From: Tuctoria greenei
Taxonomy: Eukaryota > Streptophyta > Magnoliopsida > Poales > Poaceae
DNA: 64,000 bases
Assembly (NCBI GenBank): GCA_036927565.1
Contig: JAYESD010000007.1
Span: 1,943,644-2,007,643, forward strand
Direction: 5' to 3'
Part shown: in pieces, positions 1-10,021 of the stretch
Layout: the number at the start of each line of letters is the position of its first letter
How positions within the stretch are numbered: position 1 is the first letter of the stretch
The notes under the pieces: model-generated
Databases searched by the model: none
Told to the model about the DNA's origin: nothing
What the model saw: only the letters and a program-made list of their open reading frames with translations
Program-made: the position numbers and the translations under genes

Positions 1-657
1 ATTCTTGAGTGGATTAGGGTTTAGTAAGGTGGAGAAGAGGAAGAACATCGCGCTTGTGCTCCCGGTTTGATCTCTTGCACTCGTTGAGTCTTTGTGGGCT
101 GTGTATTGAGTTTGTTTTATTGTGTTGATCATCTTTGTGGTGTGGGAGCCTCAGTTTGTGAGAAGCCCCAACGAACTTTGTAATCACCATTGTGATTAGT
201 GGAGAACCAAGTTAGGCCCGTGCGGTAAACTTGGTGAGGGAAGGGTTGTTGGACCCGGTCCTTTCGTGGACTCCCCAACGGGGACGTAGATTCCTTGTGT
301 GGAATCGAACCTCGGGATAAAATCCTTGCCCCCTTGTGTTCTTCGCATTCATTCTATTGATTACTTTGTTCTAGGGTTGGTAGTCTCGTTTCATACTCCG
401 CATTGCTACAAACTTGTGGAAACCTGACTTGCTCTTGTGTAGGTTGTTGCTCAACTTGACTTAAACATATACTCACTTGTAGCAAAGAGAAAATTCCCTA
501 AAACTTGCTAGAAACATCTTTTTAGGGTTATTCACGCAAGCTGACCGGACTAGTCCGCCCCCTGACCGGACTAGTCCGCCCCCTTTGATTTAATCTCGTT
601 TTATTAAGTCATTTGCAGGTCAATTAGCCTATTCACCCCCCCTCTAGGCAACTTTCA
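1..657 (+). repeat. 5' LTR of SIRE-1 (3' part only)
   Basis: This is a direct repeat of 9202-9858 and ends in TTTCA immediately before the primer binding site. It holds two copies of the CGGACTAGTCCG palindrome at about 543-578. The missing first kilobase lies left of the window. Confidence 0.95.
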
Positions 658-659
658 AT

Positions 660-671
660 TGGTATCAGAGC
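660..671 (+). other. Primer binding site (initiator-Met tRNA)
   Basis: TGGTATCAGAGC lies two bases after the LTR end. It is the standard plant PBS complementary to the 3' end of initiator methionyl-tRNA, used to prime minus-strand DNA synthesis. Confidence 0.93.
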
Positions 672-706
672 AGGACTCTCCACAAAGAGTCTAACAACTC
701 GGAGAG

Positions 707-2992
707 ATGGCCGGAGTGGTGAATGACGATGCATCGAGCAGCAACTACGAGGCGACCCGTGAGGAGACGTTGGCTTATCAAGATAAGCCAACGGACGATG
801 AGGAGACTCGCCAACTCAAGGCGAAGCTCCGGGAGAAGTTGAACATCTCCAGGATTGATCCGTCAAACCAATCAAGTGGTGGTGGCGGAGCCAACTACAA
901 CCGGCAAGGGTTCAACTATGAACGCCTTGCCGCCAACAACCACTACCTGTCCATCCCATTGGGGAAACCTCCCCAATTCGATGGAACGGACTACGGTATG
1001 TGGAAACACAACATGAAGATCCACCTCATGTCACTCAACCCAGCGTTGTGGCAAATTGTCATGACCGGGGTGGAGATTCCAAAGGATGAGGACAACATAA
1101 CTCAAGAACAAGCCATCCTCATCCACCGCAATGCTCAAGCTGCGGGTGTGATTATCTCATCTCTCTCTAGAGATGAGTTCAACCGTGTCGATGGTCTTGA
1201 AGTGGCCAAAGACATATGGAACACCCTCAAGACGGCGCATGAGGGAAACCGAGTGGTCAAGGAGGCCAAGATCGAGCTCATCGAAGGAGAGCTTGGGAGA
1301 TTCGCCATCTTGGATGGTGAATCCCCCCAAGACATGTACAACCGGCTGAAGGTGCTGATCAACAAGAGCCGATCATATGGCTGCACCAAGTGGACCGACC
1401 ACGAGGTGGTGAAGAGGATGATCCGGGCATTCATGCCTAGGAACGTCTCTCTGTGCTCCATGATTTGGGAAAGCCCGGGGTTCACTCAAATGACCCCGGA
1501 GGAGGTCCTTGGGAGGATCATCAACCATGAAATCATGGAAAAGGAGGCGCTCTTCTACAACGACCTCCAAAAGTTCACCGCCTCCAAGATGAAGAACGTT
1601 GCACTCAAGGCAACGCCCTCTTCAAAGGAGCAAGAAGAAAGTGATGAGGAGAGCCTCGACACCGATGAGGAAGAGGCCTTCTTCATCAACAAGTTCAGGA
1701 GAATGATGAGGAGGAAGATAGGTGGATACAACCATGAGGGCAAAGGGAAGGAAAGAGCAAGGCCCAAATCAAAAAGGTCTTGCTACAATTGTGGCGAGTA
1801 TGGGCACTTCATCGCTGATTGCCCACATGAAGAAGCAAAGAAGAAGAAGGAGGGCAAGCCTCAAGACAAGAAATTTTTCAAGAAGAAGAGGCCCTCCGGA
1901 CAAGCCCACTTGGGGAAGGAGTGGGACTCTAACGATGAGTCCTCCTCCGAAGAAGAAGAGGAGAAGATGGCTACCATAGCCATCGGGAGGAGCTCCAAAG
2001 GAAGCAAGCTCTTCCCCAACCTCAACGACGACTACAAACCTACTTGCCTCATGGCAAAGGAGGGAAGGAGAAAGGTAACATCTCATCCCTCCTCCACAAC
2101 TTCCTCGCAAGATGAATTTGATAGTGCTAGTGAAAATGAACACATGTTTAAGGACATAAGCAAAAGCACCTTGCGAAGGATGAAATTGCTTATGGATGAA
2201 ATCTTTGAGAAGGAGGATCTCATCAATAGACAAGAGGACATGCTCATCCTTGAGAAGGAGAGATGTCGAGAGCTTGATGAGCTCCTTGAGCTCGAAAGAG
2301 AGAAGAGCAAGGCATTGGAACATGAACTTGCTCTAAGTAAGAAAACGTGTTCAATTCTTGAGGAGAAGACAACTGAGCTCAAGGAGGAACTTGGGAACTT
2401 GTCAAAAGTTAACAAAATCCTTGAGACTCAAGTTGAGTCCCTCAAGAAAAATGTAGCCTCTTCCTCTAAGAGCCCAACCTTCTCAAAGGCCTCATCCAAT
2501 GCAACTCCGTCTTGCAAGTGCTCTAACTTAATCCTTAAACTTAAGGATGAACTCAACTTAGTGCAAGGCAAACAAGCACCTAAGGGTGCCATCTTTGACA
2601 AGGAGAAGGTGGCGTATGCACGAAGTGCATACACCAACACAAGACCTCCCCATGTCAAGGATGGTCTTGGCTATACTAGAGGTGGAAGGCATAACGCCAA
2701 AACCTCCAAGTATGGCAAAGACATGATTGTCTTTGTTAAGGGGAGTTCATCACCAACTAAAATTGAAAAGAACTCACCCTCTAGCAACAAATTGCCTAAA
2801 TCTGAATTGCATCCTCTATTTCATGATTTTGATGCATCCTATGTGCTAAAGAGGAACAAACACGGCAAAGTGTTTGCTAGATATGTTGGGCCACTCCGCA
2901 AGAGCCCCAAGCCTTGCGTGTGGGTGCCCAAATGCCTAACTACTAACGTGAAAGGACCCAACTCAGCTTGGGTACCTAAAAGGAAGGCATAA
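707..2992 (+). CDS. SIRE-1 Gag (capsid/nucleocapsid polyprotein), 761 aa
   Basis: This structural protein packages the element's RNA into cytoplasmic particles. A Copia gag (UBN2-type) domain lies at roughly residues 80-280. A CCHC zinc knuckle (CX2CX4HX4C, CYNCGEYGHFIADC) is at residues 359-372. A long coiled coil rich in Glu, Leu and Lys covers about 480-585. The protein is longer than most Copia Gags, as is usual in SIRE. The reading frame is uninterrupted. The ATG at 707 is the first one after the PBS, 35 bases downstream. The TAA at 2990 ends gag; pol opens in another frame just downstream, so Gag is not fused to Pol by simple readthrough. Intact and probably expressible in this copy. 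Confidence 0.92.
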   Translation: MAGVVNDDASSSNYEATREETLAYQDKPTDDEETRQLKAKLREKLNISRIDPSNQSSGGGGANYNRQGFNYERLAANNHYLSIPLGKPPQFDGTDYGMWKHNMKIHLMSLNPALWQIVMTGVEIPKDEDNITQEQAILIHRNAQAAGVIISSLSRDEFNRVDGLEVAKDIWNTLKTAHEGNRVVKEAKIELIEGELGRFAILDGESPQDMYNRLKVLINKSRSYGCTKWTDHEVVKRMIRAFMPRNVSLCSMIWESPGFTQMTPEEVLGRIINHEIMEKEALFYNDLQKFTASKMKNVALKATPSSKEQEESDEESLDTDEEEAFFINKFRRMMRRKIGGYNHEGKGKERARPKSKRSCYNCGEYGHFIADCPHEEAKKKKEGKPQDKKFFKKKRPSGQAHLGKEWDSNDESSSEEEEEKMATIAIGRSSKGSKLFPNLNDDYKPTCLMAKEGRRKVTSHPSSTTSSQDEFDSASENEHMFKDISKSTLRRMKLLMDEIFEKEDLINRQEDMLILEKERCRELDELLELEREKSKALEHELALSKKTCSILEEKTTELKEELGNLSKVNKILETQVESLKKNVASSSKSPTFSKASSNATPSCKCSNLILKLKDELNLVQGKQAPKGAIFDKEKVAYARSAYTNTRPPHVKDGLGYTRGGRHNAKTSKYGKDMIVFVKGSSSPTKIEKNSPSSNKLPKSELHPLFHDFDASYVLKRNKHGKVFARYVGPLRKSPKPCVWVPKCLTTNVKGPNSAWVPKRKA

Positions 2993-3005
2993 ACTTGTTT
3001 TGTAG

Positions 3006-6000
3006 GCATACTCCTCCGGTGGATCGAAATGGGTGTTGGATAGCGGATGCACCAACCACATGACCGGAGAGAGGAGCATGTTCATAGAGTATGAGGAGAA
3101 CGAGGACCCAAGTGAAGGAATCTTCTTTGGGGATAATAGCCAAGGGAAAATCCTTGGCTCCGGTAAAATTGCTATCTCATCTTCGCATACTTTATCAAAT
3201 GTTTTGCATGTTGATTCCCTAGACTATAATCTCCTATCCATATCATAGCTTTGTGATAAAGGATATAAGTGTGTCTTTTCTAGTGAGGGTGTGAATGTTC
3301 TGAGAGAGGGTAATGACTCAATAGCCTTTAAGGGAGTGCTCAAGGGAAAGCTCTATCTTGTGGATTTCACCACGGATAAAGCTCAACTTGACACATGCTT
3401 AATGGCAAAAGCCAACATGGGATGGCTTTGGCATAGAAGGCTAGCCCATGTTGGGATGAGGAACCTTCAAAAACTCCTTAAAGGAGAGCACGTTCGTGGC
3501 CTAAAGGATGTGGTATTTGAAAAGGATAGGCCATGTGGTGCGTGCCAAGCGGGAAAGCAAGTAGGAGCTCAACACCCCTCTAAGAATGTCATGACGACAA
3601 CTAGACCTTTGGAGTTACTCCATATGGATCTGTTTGGCCCCATTGCTTACATTAGCATCGGTGGCAGCAAGTATGGTCTAGTTATCATTGATGATTTTTC
3701 AAGGTATACTTGGGTGTTCTTCTTGCATGATAAAAGTGAAACTCCCGGTGTCCTCAAGAAATTTCTAAGGAGAGCTCAAAATGAGTTCACCTTGAGGATA
3801 AAGGCTATAAGAAGTGACAATGGCACCGAATTCAAAAACATGCAAGTAGAAGAGTTCCTAGATGAGGAGGGCATCAAGCATGAGTTTTCCGCTCCCTATT
3901 CTCCACAACAAAATGGCATAGCCGAAAGAAAGAATAGGACGCTTATTGAGATGTCAAGGACGATGCTAGATGAGTACAAAACATCGGATCGGTTCTGGGC
4001 GGAAGCGGTTAACACCGCTTGCCATGCCGTGAACCGATTGTACCTTCATCGCCTCCTCAAGAAGACTCCTTATGAGCTTCTAATTGGTAAGAAACCCAAT
4101 GTTTCTTACTTTCGGGTCTTTGGTAGCAAGTGTTATATCCTCAACAAGAAGCCTAGGACTTCGAAGTTCACTTCAAAGTCCGATGAGGGTTTCTTGCTTG
4201 GATATGACTCAAACACTCATGCGTACCGTGTGTTCAACAAATCCTCCGGAATTGTTGAAGTAGCACGTGACGTGGTGTTTGACGAAACCAATGGCTCTCA
4301 AGTGGAGCAAGTTGATCAACATGCCCTTGATCAAGAGGAACCTCCACTAGAAGCTCTAAGGAGAATGGCACTTGGAGATGTTCGCCCACAAGAACCATCT
4401 CAAAGCCCAAGTGACCATCATCATTGTGAAGTAGGTCAAACCCCCATTGGACAAGTTGAAGATCCTCTAGATGCCCCCCAAAGTGATAATGAGAATGAAG
4501 ATCAAGGGGGAGGCATGAATCAAGGGGGAGACCAAAGTGAAGAAGATGAACCAAGTAATTCAAGAGGTCAACCCCCGCATCCTCGTGTTCATCAAAGTGT
4601 TCAACGGGACCATCCCGTTGACAACATTCTAGGAGATATCACAAAAGGAGTAACAACACGCTCACGTGTTGCAAACTTTTGTGAGCATTTCTCTTTTGTC
4701 TCATTCTTGGAACCACAGAAGGTTGAAGATGCCTTAAGGGATCCGGATTGGGTAGTTGCCATGCAAGAGGAGCTCAACAACTTTGAAAGGAACAAGGTTT
4801 GGGAGCTTGTCAAGCGCCCTCAAGCTAACGTTGTTGGAACCAAGTGGGTGTTTCGCAACAAACAAGATGAGCATGGCGTGGTAACTAGGAACAAGGCACG
4901 ACTTGTGGCAAAAGGATACTCACAAGTTGAAGGATTGGATTTTGATGAGACATTTGCCCCCGTAGCTAGGCTTGAGTCAATTCGGATATTACTAGCCTTT
5001 GCTACTCATCATGACTTCAAACTCTACCAAATGGATGTTAAGAGTGCATTCCTTAATGGCCCAATCAAGGAAGAAGTTTATGTAGAGCAACCTCCAGGGT
5101 TTGAAGATCAAAACTATCCTAACCATGTTTACAAATTGCGAAAGGATCTTTATGGTCTCAAGCAAGCTCCTAGAGCTTGGTATGAGTGCTTAAGAGACTT
5201 TCTAGTTGAAAATGGTTTTAGGATAGGAAAAGCGGATTATACCCTGTTCACAAAACACTTCAATGAGGATCTTTTTGTGTGCCAAATATATGTGGATGAC
5301 ATCATATTTGGTTCCACAAATAAGGTGTTTTGTGATGAGTTCTCCAAGATAATGACGGAGAGGTTTGAAATGTCCATGATGGGTGAGTTGAAGTTCTTTC
5401 TAGGATTTCAAGTGAAACAACTCAAAGAAGGGACGTTCATAAGTCAAACTAAGTATACTAAAGATATTCTAAGAAAGTTTGACATGGACAAAGCAAAACC
5501 CATCAAAACCCCTATGGGGACAAATGGACACCTAGACCTAAATGAGCACGGTCCAAGTGTGGATCAAAAGCTATATAGGTCTATGATCGGATCACTTCTC
5601 TATCTTTGTGCATCTAGGCCCGATATCATGCTAAGTGTGTGTATGTGTGCACGCTTTCAAGCGGCACCTAAGGCTTGTCATTTGACCGCCGTTAAAAGAA
5701 TCTTGAGATATCTAGTACACACACCCTCCCTAGGACTTTGGTACCCTAAAGGATCTAAGTTTAACCTCATTGGATATTCCGATGGGGACTATGCGGGGTG
5801 CAAAGTTGATAGGAAGAGCACATCGGGTACGTGCCAATTCTTGGGTCGATCTCTAGTGTCTTGGTCCTCCAAGAAGCAAAATTCTATTGCTCTATCCACC
5901 GCCGAAGCGGAATATGTTGCAGCCGGAAGTTGTTGTGCACAACTTCTCTGGATGCGACAAACGCTTAGGGATTATGGGGTTAACCTGCGTAAAATTCCAC

Positions 6001-6242
6001 TCTTGTGTGACAACGAGAGTGCAATCAAGATAGCCCATAATCCGGTGGAACACTCTAGGACCAAACATATAGACATTCGACACCATTTCTTGCGAGATCA
6101 CTCAATTAAGGTAGACATTGAGATTTCGCATGTGAGGACGGAACATCAACTTGCGGACATCTTCACCAAGCCTCTTGACGAGAAGCGTTTCTGTGAGCTA
6201 AGAAGTGAGCTCAACTTGTTGGATTCTCGGAACGTGGCTTAA
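3006..6242 (+). pseudogene. SIRE-1 pol: protease, integrase, reverse transcriptase, RNase H; one internal stop
   Basis: This is the replication enzyme polyprotein. The aspartic protease has DSGC at about 3036. The integrase zinc finger HHCC starts at HRRLAHVG (about 3430) and ends with CX2C. Catalytic integrase residues are Asp 3627, Asp 3816 and Glu 3924, a DD35E triad. The RT active site YVDD is at 5289-5300. RNase H motifs and the AEAEY segment run to about 6100, and the end at 6242 is natural. The frame opens after a TAG at 3003-3005 and has no ATG near its start. Apart from one TAG at 3246-3248 in the LLSIS|LCDKG segment (probably a former Gln codon) the frame is intact, so this copy is disabled by one substitution. 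Confidence 0.92.
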
Positions 6243-6667
6243 ACCACATTCCTCATATATTTTGAGCCACATTTCGAAAAACTCCTCTCTATGTCGATTT
6301 CTCCTCAAATTTGTTTGAGAAATCTATTTTCTTCATGAAAATGTCCATAAGTTGTTCTTTATTGACTCATAATCATGTTTGTCATGTTTTCCCTGCTATA
6401 TCTGTCCAAAAGGACTTATCTTTATGGGCAAAACCCAAATATATTGTTTTTCAGCCCAGCTGGACCGGACTAGTCCGCCCCTATGGCCGGACAAGTCCGG
6501 GTCAGACTAGTCCGCGGCTAGTCCGCACACCGGACTAGTCCGGCCTTCCACCTGAAAAGGCCCGAAGGCTAAGGACCGAGAAGGTCTATAAATTCGAAAG
6601 GAGCACAGCTGATCCCAGGTTTTGGTGTGACTTCCACTGTGACTATTACTGGCTAGTCTACCAACAA
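6243..6667 (+). other. Spacer between pol and the extra ORF, with a palindrome cluster
   Basis: Non-coding. At about 6464-6545 it holds five copies or variants of the CGGACTAGTCCG palindrome, including CGGACAAGTCCG. The rest is AT-rich without a recognisable signal. Confidence 0.7.
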
Positions 6668-7768
6668 ATGAAGAAGCCAGTGATAGAGGCTCAGTGGGTG
6701 GACTGGGACTATATGGCGAAGAAGGAGCACTCGGCCTTTGATGCCGTGATTGAAGCTGCCGAGCGCCATGATCTCAAGAAGATCATGGGCTTCAAATATG
6801 ATTGGAATGTGGAAGTTATTCTCCAATTCTACTCCACAATCTATTTCACAAGCTCAGGTGACAGGAGGATAATTTGGATGACTCATGGTGAACAATACTC
6901 TGTCACCTATGCTGAGTTTGCAAGGATCCTTGGTCTTGAGGCTCACATGGACCACGAGATCATTATCTCGAACCTCAAGGCAGTGGATCGTGAGGAGCTG
7001 GCTTACATGTATCCAAGCCATCTCCCGTTTGATGCCGGACTAGCTCGAAACATCAAGCCATTCTACAGCATCCTGAACCGGATACTTAGGAGGACCATTG
7101 CACCCAAGGACGGTGATGCAGGGGTCATTCAAGGAAACCTAAGGCACCTGCTCATTCTGATTGATGGGGAAGAGAAGTTCAACCTCGTCGATTACATCTT
7201 CGACGACATCTTCAACATCTCGCACACTCCCAACCGTGCTTGCGGGTATGCCCCCTATATCATGTGCCTCATTGAGAAGGTGTCGGGCGTGACCTTTGTC
7301 AAGGACGTGTCGCATCGCCCGCTTCGTCCTCAGAAGCCCCCGAATGTCCCTGTTCCCCCTCGTCGCAAGAATGCTGATCCTCCGTCTCGCCCAGTGGCGC
7401 CTCCGTCTCCGCCTCCGCCTCAGTCCATGAGTGCGTTCTTCAAATGCTTCAAGGCCATCTTCACCTCGTGCCAGAAGCAAGAGATTTGCGCTCAAAGGGC
7501 ACACAAGCGTCAAGAAAAATACCTTAAGGCGGTGTGCGACAAGCTGGAGGTCCCGATGTCCTCTCCGGAGGTGAGTGATGGGGAGATCACTCCATTCCCA
7601 AACTTCACCGCCGATGAGCTCGCCCAGCTCCAAGAGGATGGAAGCTCCTCTCGGGCTGCTCCCTCGGCAAGGAACTCCGACGACGACGACGACGATGCCG
7701 ATGATCATGAGTACGACGTCGAAGATTCCGAGGCCACGGAGAGTGGAAGTGGCGAAGACGAGGACTAG
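6668..7768 (+). CDS. Additional ORF of SIRE-1, plant transposon protein-like, 366 aa
   Basis: An intact reading frame on the sense strand lies between pol and the polypurine tract. Residues about 1-205 resemble the plant 'putative transposon protein'/ATHILA ORF1-type domain found in extra ORFs of plant LTR elements (recognised by eye; moderate certainty). About 215-250 is proline-rich. The C-terminus is strongly acidic (runs of Asp from about residue 338). I see no signal peptide or clear transmembrane helix, so a classical envelope glycoprotein is unlikely. Its function is unknown; suggestions for such ORFs include a role in nuclear entry or host interaction, but nothing in the sequence proves it. 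It sits 425 bases past the pol stop and would need its own promoter, splicing or internal initiation. Confidence 0.75.
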   Translation: MKKPVIEAQWVDWDYMAKKEHSAFDAVIEAAERHDLKKIMGFKYDWNVEVILQFYSTIYFTSSGDRRIIWMTHGEQYSVTYAEFARILGLEAHMDHEIIISNLKAVDREELAYMYPSHLPFDAGLARNIKPFYSILNRILRRTIAPKDGDAGVIQGNLRHLLILIDGEEKFNLVDYIFDDIFNISHTPNRACGYAPYIMCLIEKVSGVTFVKDVSHRPLRPQKPPNVPVPPRRKNADPPSRPVAPPSPPPPQSMSAFFKCFKAIFTSCQKQEICAQRAHKRQEKYLKAVCDKLEVPMSSPEVSDGEITPFPNFTADELAQLQEDGSSSRAAPSARNSDDDDDDADDHEYDVEDSEATESGSGEDED

Positions 7769-8185
7769 TTCTTAGGTCTTAGTTTCCTCCCTTCTTTTCC
7801 TTTTTGGTGCCTTGATGCCAAAGGGGGAGAGTTAAGGGGGAGTTAATCGTTTGTGGGTGTGTTTGTGATTTGTGGACTTATTTTGTAATATATTCATGCT
7901 CTTGGATGTTTACATTTGTGCAAGACTTGTTAATGTTGCTTAATATCAATATAATGCTATTATGGTCAATCTTTTGATTATGTTGTTGCTCTTTATGTCT
8001 TGTCACAATTGTTGAGCACATCACGTAGGCACCCCACCATAACGTGTGTGGGTATGAAAGAACTCCTCCACCTCTTTTACATGTTTCATACATTGAGGGG
8101 GAGTCATTCATACGCACACATGTTATGAAAACCAAAACTTTATACTCTTATTTGTGAAGGACTTAATGTGTTGTCATCAATCACC
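7769..8185 (+). other. 3' untranslated region of SIRE-1
   Basis: About 420 bases of T-rich, non-coding sequence between the extra ORF and the polypurine tract. The G-rich words AAAGGGGGAGA (about 7819) and GAGGGGGAGT (about 8095) could act as extra polypurine tracts. No other feature is seen. Confidence 0.6.
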
Positions 8186-8198
8186 AAAAAGGGGGACA
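8186..8198 (+). other. Polypurine tract of SIRE-1
   Basis: AAAAAGGGGGACA directly precedes the 3' LTR start (TGAAAGTGC at 8200). It is the expected plus-strand primer. Confidence 0.88.
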
Positions 8199-8493
8199 TT
8201 GAAAGTGCATCTAGGTTCCCCGTGGGTTTTGGATGATTGATGATGAAAATTAAGTCGCTAATGAGCTCAAGTGATCTTAGCACAGGTGTGGACTCGATCG
8301 GAGACGCAAACCCTCAAAAAGGAAAAGGAAGGAAACGGAGTCAACTCGAAGCGTGGAAACTAGGGTTTCTAGCGTGTTGAGTTAGACTAGCCGCAGTAAT
8401 AGGAGGGTGTGTGTGTAAAGTGCATTGAGATCAAGTTTGGGAGCTCAAAGTGGTTTAGAGGTCAAACCTATGAAAGAGATGAGTGAATGAGTG

Positions 8494-9035
8494 GTCTGGC
8501 CGTAGGGCCGGACTAGTCCGTGCAGGTGGCCGGACTAGTCCGTTCCTGGCCGGCCAAGTCCGTTTCTGGCCGGACCAGAAGGGTCTGACTGAGATCGGAC
8601 TAGTCCGTTAATGGCCGGACTAGTCCGGGTAGCAGTGAGTGGGTTTTGGGGACTAAGTCTCAAAACCACGGACTTGTCCGTTTTAGACCGGACCAAGAGG
8701 TCCTGAGTGAGAACGGACTAGTCCGCCCGTGGGGCCGGACTAGTCCGGGTTGGCTAGGAAAAGGTGCTTCTGTGGCTAAGTCTGGGAGGACCGGACTAGT
8801 CCGCCCTAGGGGCCGGACTAGTCCGTGGTCCTCAGACTAGTCCGTTTTCACACGGAGCAAAAGGCTCTGTGTGAGATCGGACTAGTCCGGTGTTGACCGG
8901 ACTAGTCCGTTCTGGAAGTGACCGTTTGAATTTGAAGTTTGGCGGGTAGCGTGACGATAGTGTGTCATCTGTCGGGACCTGACAAAGAGGTCAGTGGTCC
9001 CCTAGGCCGGACTAGTCCGGGCCAGTGGCCGGACT
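8494..9035. repeat. Array of CGGACTAGTCCG palindromes in the SIRE-1 LTR
   Basis: I count about sixteen exact or one-mismatch copies (variants with ACTTGT, CAAGT), mostly in pairs a few bases apart. Pairs are embedded in diverged tandem units of roughly 120-160 bp that end in a fire-break like GGTCTGTGTGAGA. The core is a perfect inverted repeat with SpeI site ACTAGT in the centre. Confidence 0.9.
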
Positions 9036-9079
9036 AGTCCGCCCTTTTGCTGAAGTCAGCAGATTGGGCTTGGGACCCC

Positions 9080-9088
9080 TATAAAAAG
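9080..9088 (+). promoter_or_regulatory. TATA box of the SIRE-1 LTR promoter
   Basis: TATAAAAAG lies 45 bases after the last palindrome of the array and about 780 bases before the LTR end, the expected position for the U3/R boundary. Confidence 0.75.
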
Positions 9089-9859
9089 GGGACCCCCGGC
9101 CTCATTTCGAATACCTTTGGAAAAACTAAAACCCTAGCGCCGCCACAGCCAACTTGGAGCACTCCTAAGCCTCCTTCTTGCCTACTTTCCCTCTAAAACT
9201 AATTCTTTAGTGGATTAGGGTTTAGTAAGGTGGAGAAGAGGAAGAACATCGCGCTTGTGCTCTCGGTTTGATCTCTTGCACTCGTTGAGTCTTTGTGGGC
9301 TGTGTATTGAGTTTGTTTTATTGTGTTGATCATCTTTGTGGTGTGGGAGCCTCAGTTTGTGAGAAGCCCCAACGAACTTTGTAATCACCATTGTGATTAG
9401 TGGAGAACCAAGTTAGGCCCGTGCGGTAAACTTGGTGAGGGAAGGGTTGTTGGACCCGGTCCTTTCGTGGACTCCTCAACGGGGACGTAGATTCCTTGTG
9501 TGGAATCGAACCTCGGGATAAAATCCTTGCCCCCTTGTGTTCTTCGCATTCATTCTATTGATTACTTTGTTCTAGGGTTGGTAGTCTCGTTTCATACTCC
9601 GCATTGCTACAAACTTGTGGAAACCTGACTTGCTCTTGTGTAGGTTGTTGCTCAACTTGACTTAAACATATACTCACTTGTAGCAAAGAGAAAATTCCCT
9701 AAAACTTGCTAGAAACATCTTTTTAGGGTTATTCACGCAAGCTGACCGGACTAGTCCGCCCCCTGACCGGACTAGTCCGCCCCCTGTGATTTAATCTCGT
9801 TTTATTAAGTCATTTGCAGGTCAATTAGCCTATTCACCCCCCCTCTAGGCAACTTTCAA

Positions 9860-10021
9860 ATTGGTAATGTCATCGCTGATCACCTGGAGACAGAGGGGAA
9901 ATCTCTGGCTAATGACGTCGCCGAGTATATCTTGGCGTGTTACAGAAGCCGAGACTCCCAGTTCTCTCTCGATCTAGTCTTTGAAGGACTCATTATCGAA
10001 GAGGAGGATGTCCAAAGCTAG
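9860..10021 (+). pseudogene. C-terminal piece of an unidentified ORF, cut by SIRE-1 insertion
   Basis: An open frame starts exactly at the SIRE-1 LTR border and runs 53 codons to a TAG at 10019. It ends in an acidic tail (EEEDVQS) and is followed by a T-rich 3' UTR-like stretch with an AATGAAA word near 10146. The family is not recognised. Its position, downstream of and antisense to the Tat element's pol, matches the antisense additional ORFs known in some Tat-lineage elements (for example gene 23 of maize Grande). That identity is inference. If right, SIRE-1 inserted into the Tat element's antisense ORF and the rest lies left of the window. Confidence 0.45.

Larger units (their letters stand above)
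1..9858 (+). mobile_element. SIRE/Maximus-type Copia LTR retrotransposon (SIRE-1), left end cut by window
   Basis: The order is end of 5' LTR, initiator-Met tRNA primer site, gag with zinc knuckle and coiled coil, pol in the Copia order PR-INT-RT-RH, an extra ORF, a polypurine tract and a complete 3' LTR. Bases 1-657 align without gaps to 9202-9858. I count about four substitutions in 657 bases, which suggests a young insertion (roughly 0.2-0.3 million years at the commonly used grass LTR rate of 1.3e-8; inference). The long element, extended gag and additional ORF after pol fit the SIRE/Maximus clade. The five bases after the 3' LTR (aattg) would be the target duplication, but the left flank is outside the window. 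Confidence 0.93.
8200..9858 (+). repeat. 3' LTR of SIRE-1 (1659 bp)
   Basis: It starts TGAAAGTGCATC and ends AACTTTCA; TGAAAGT...ACTTTCA forms the terminal inverted repeat. The U3 part contains a long array of CGGACTAGTCCG palindromes (8494-9035), then a TATA box at 9080 and the transcribed R-U5 part. Confidence 0.94.

Noticed and set aside
1135..2658. Minus-strand frames opposite the SIRE-1 gag
   Set aside because: Shadows of the gag codons with no domain or promoter.
8494..9035. Palindrome array as a CRISPR array
   Set aside because: Repeats are short palindromes with irregular spacing and repeated, not unique, spacers, in a plant LTR.
9858..9872. AATTGGTAATG after the SIRE-1 3' LTR resembles the PBS ATTGGTATC
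   Set aside because: Only about eight bases match and the sequence then diverges into an open frame. A tandem LTR-PBS structure is not supported; probably coincidence.
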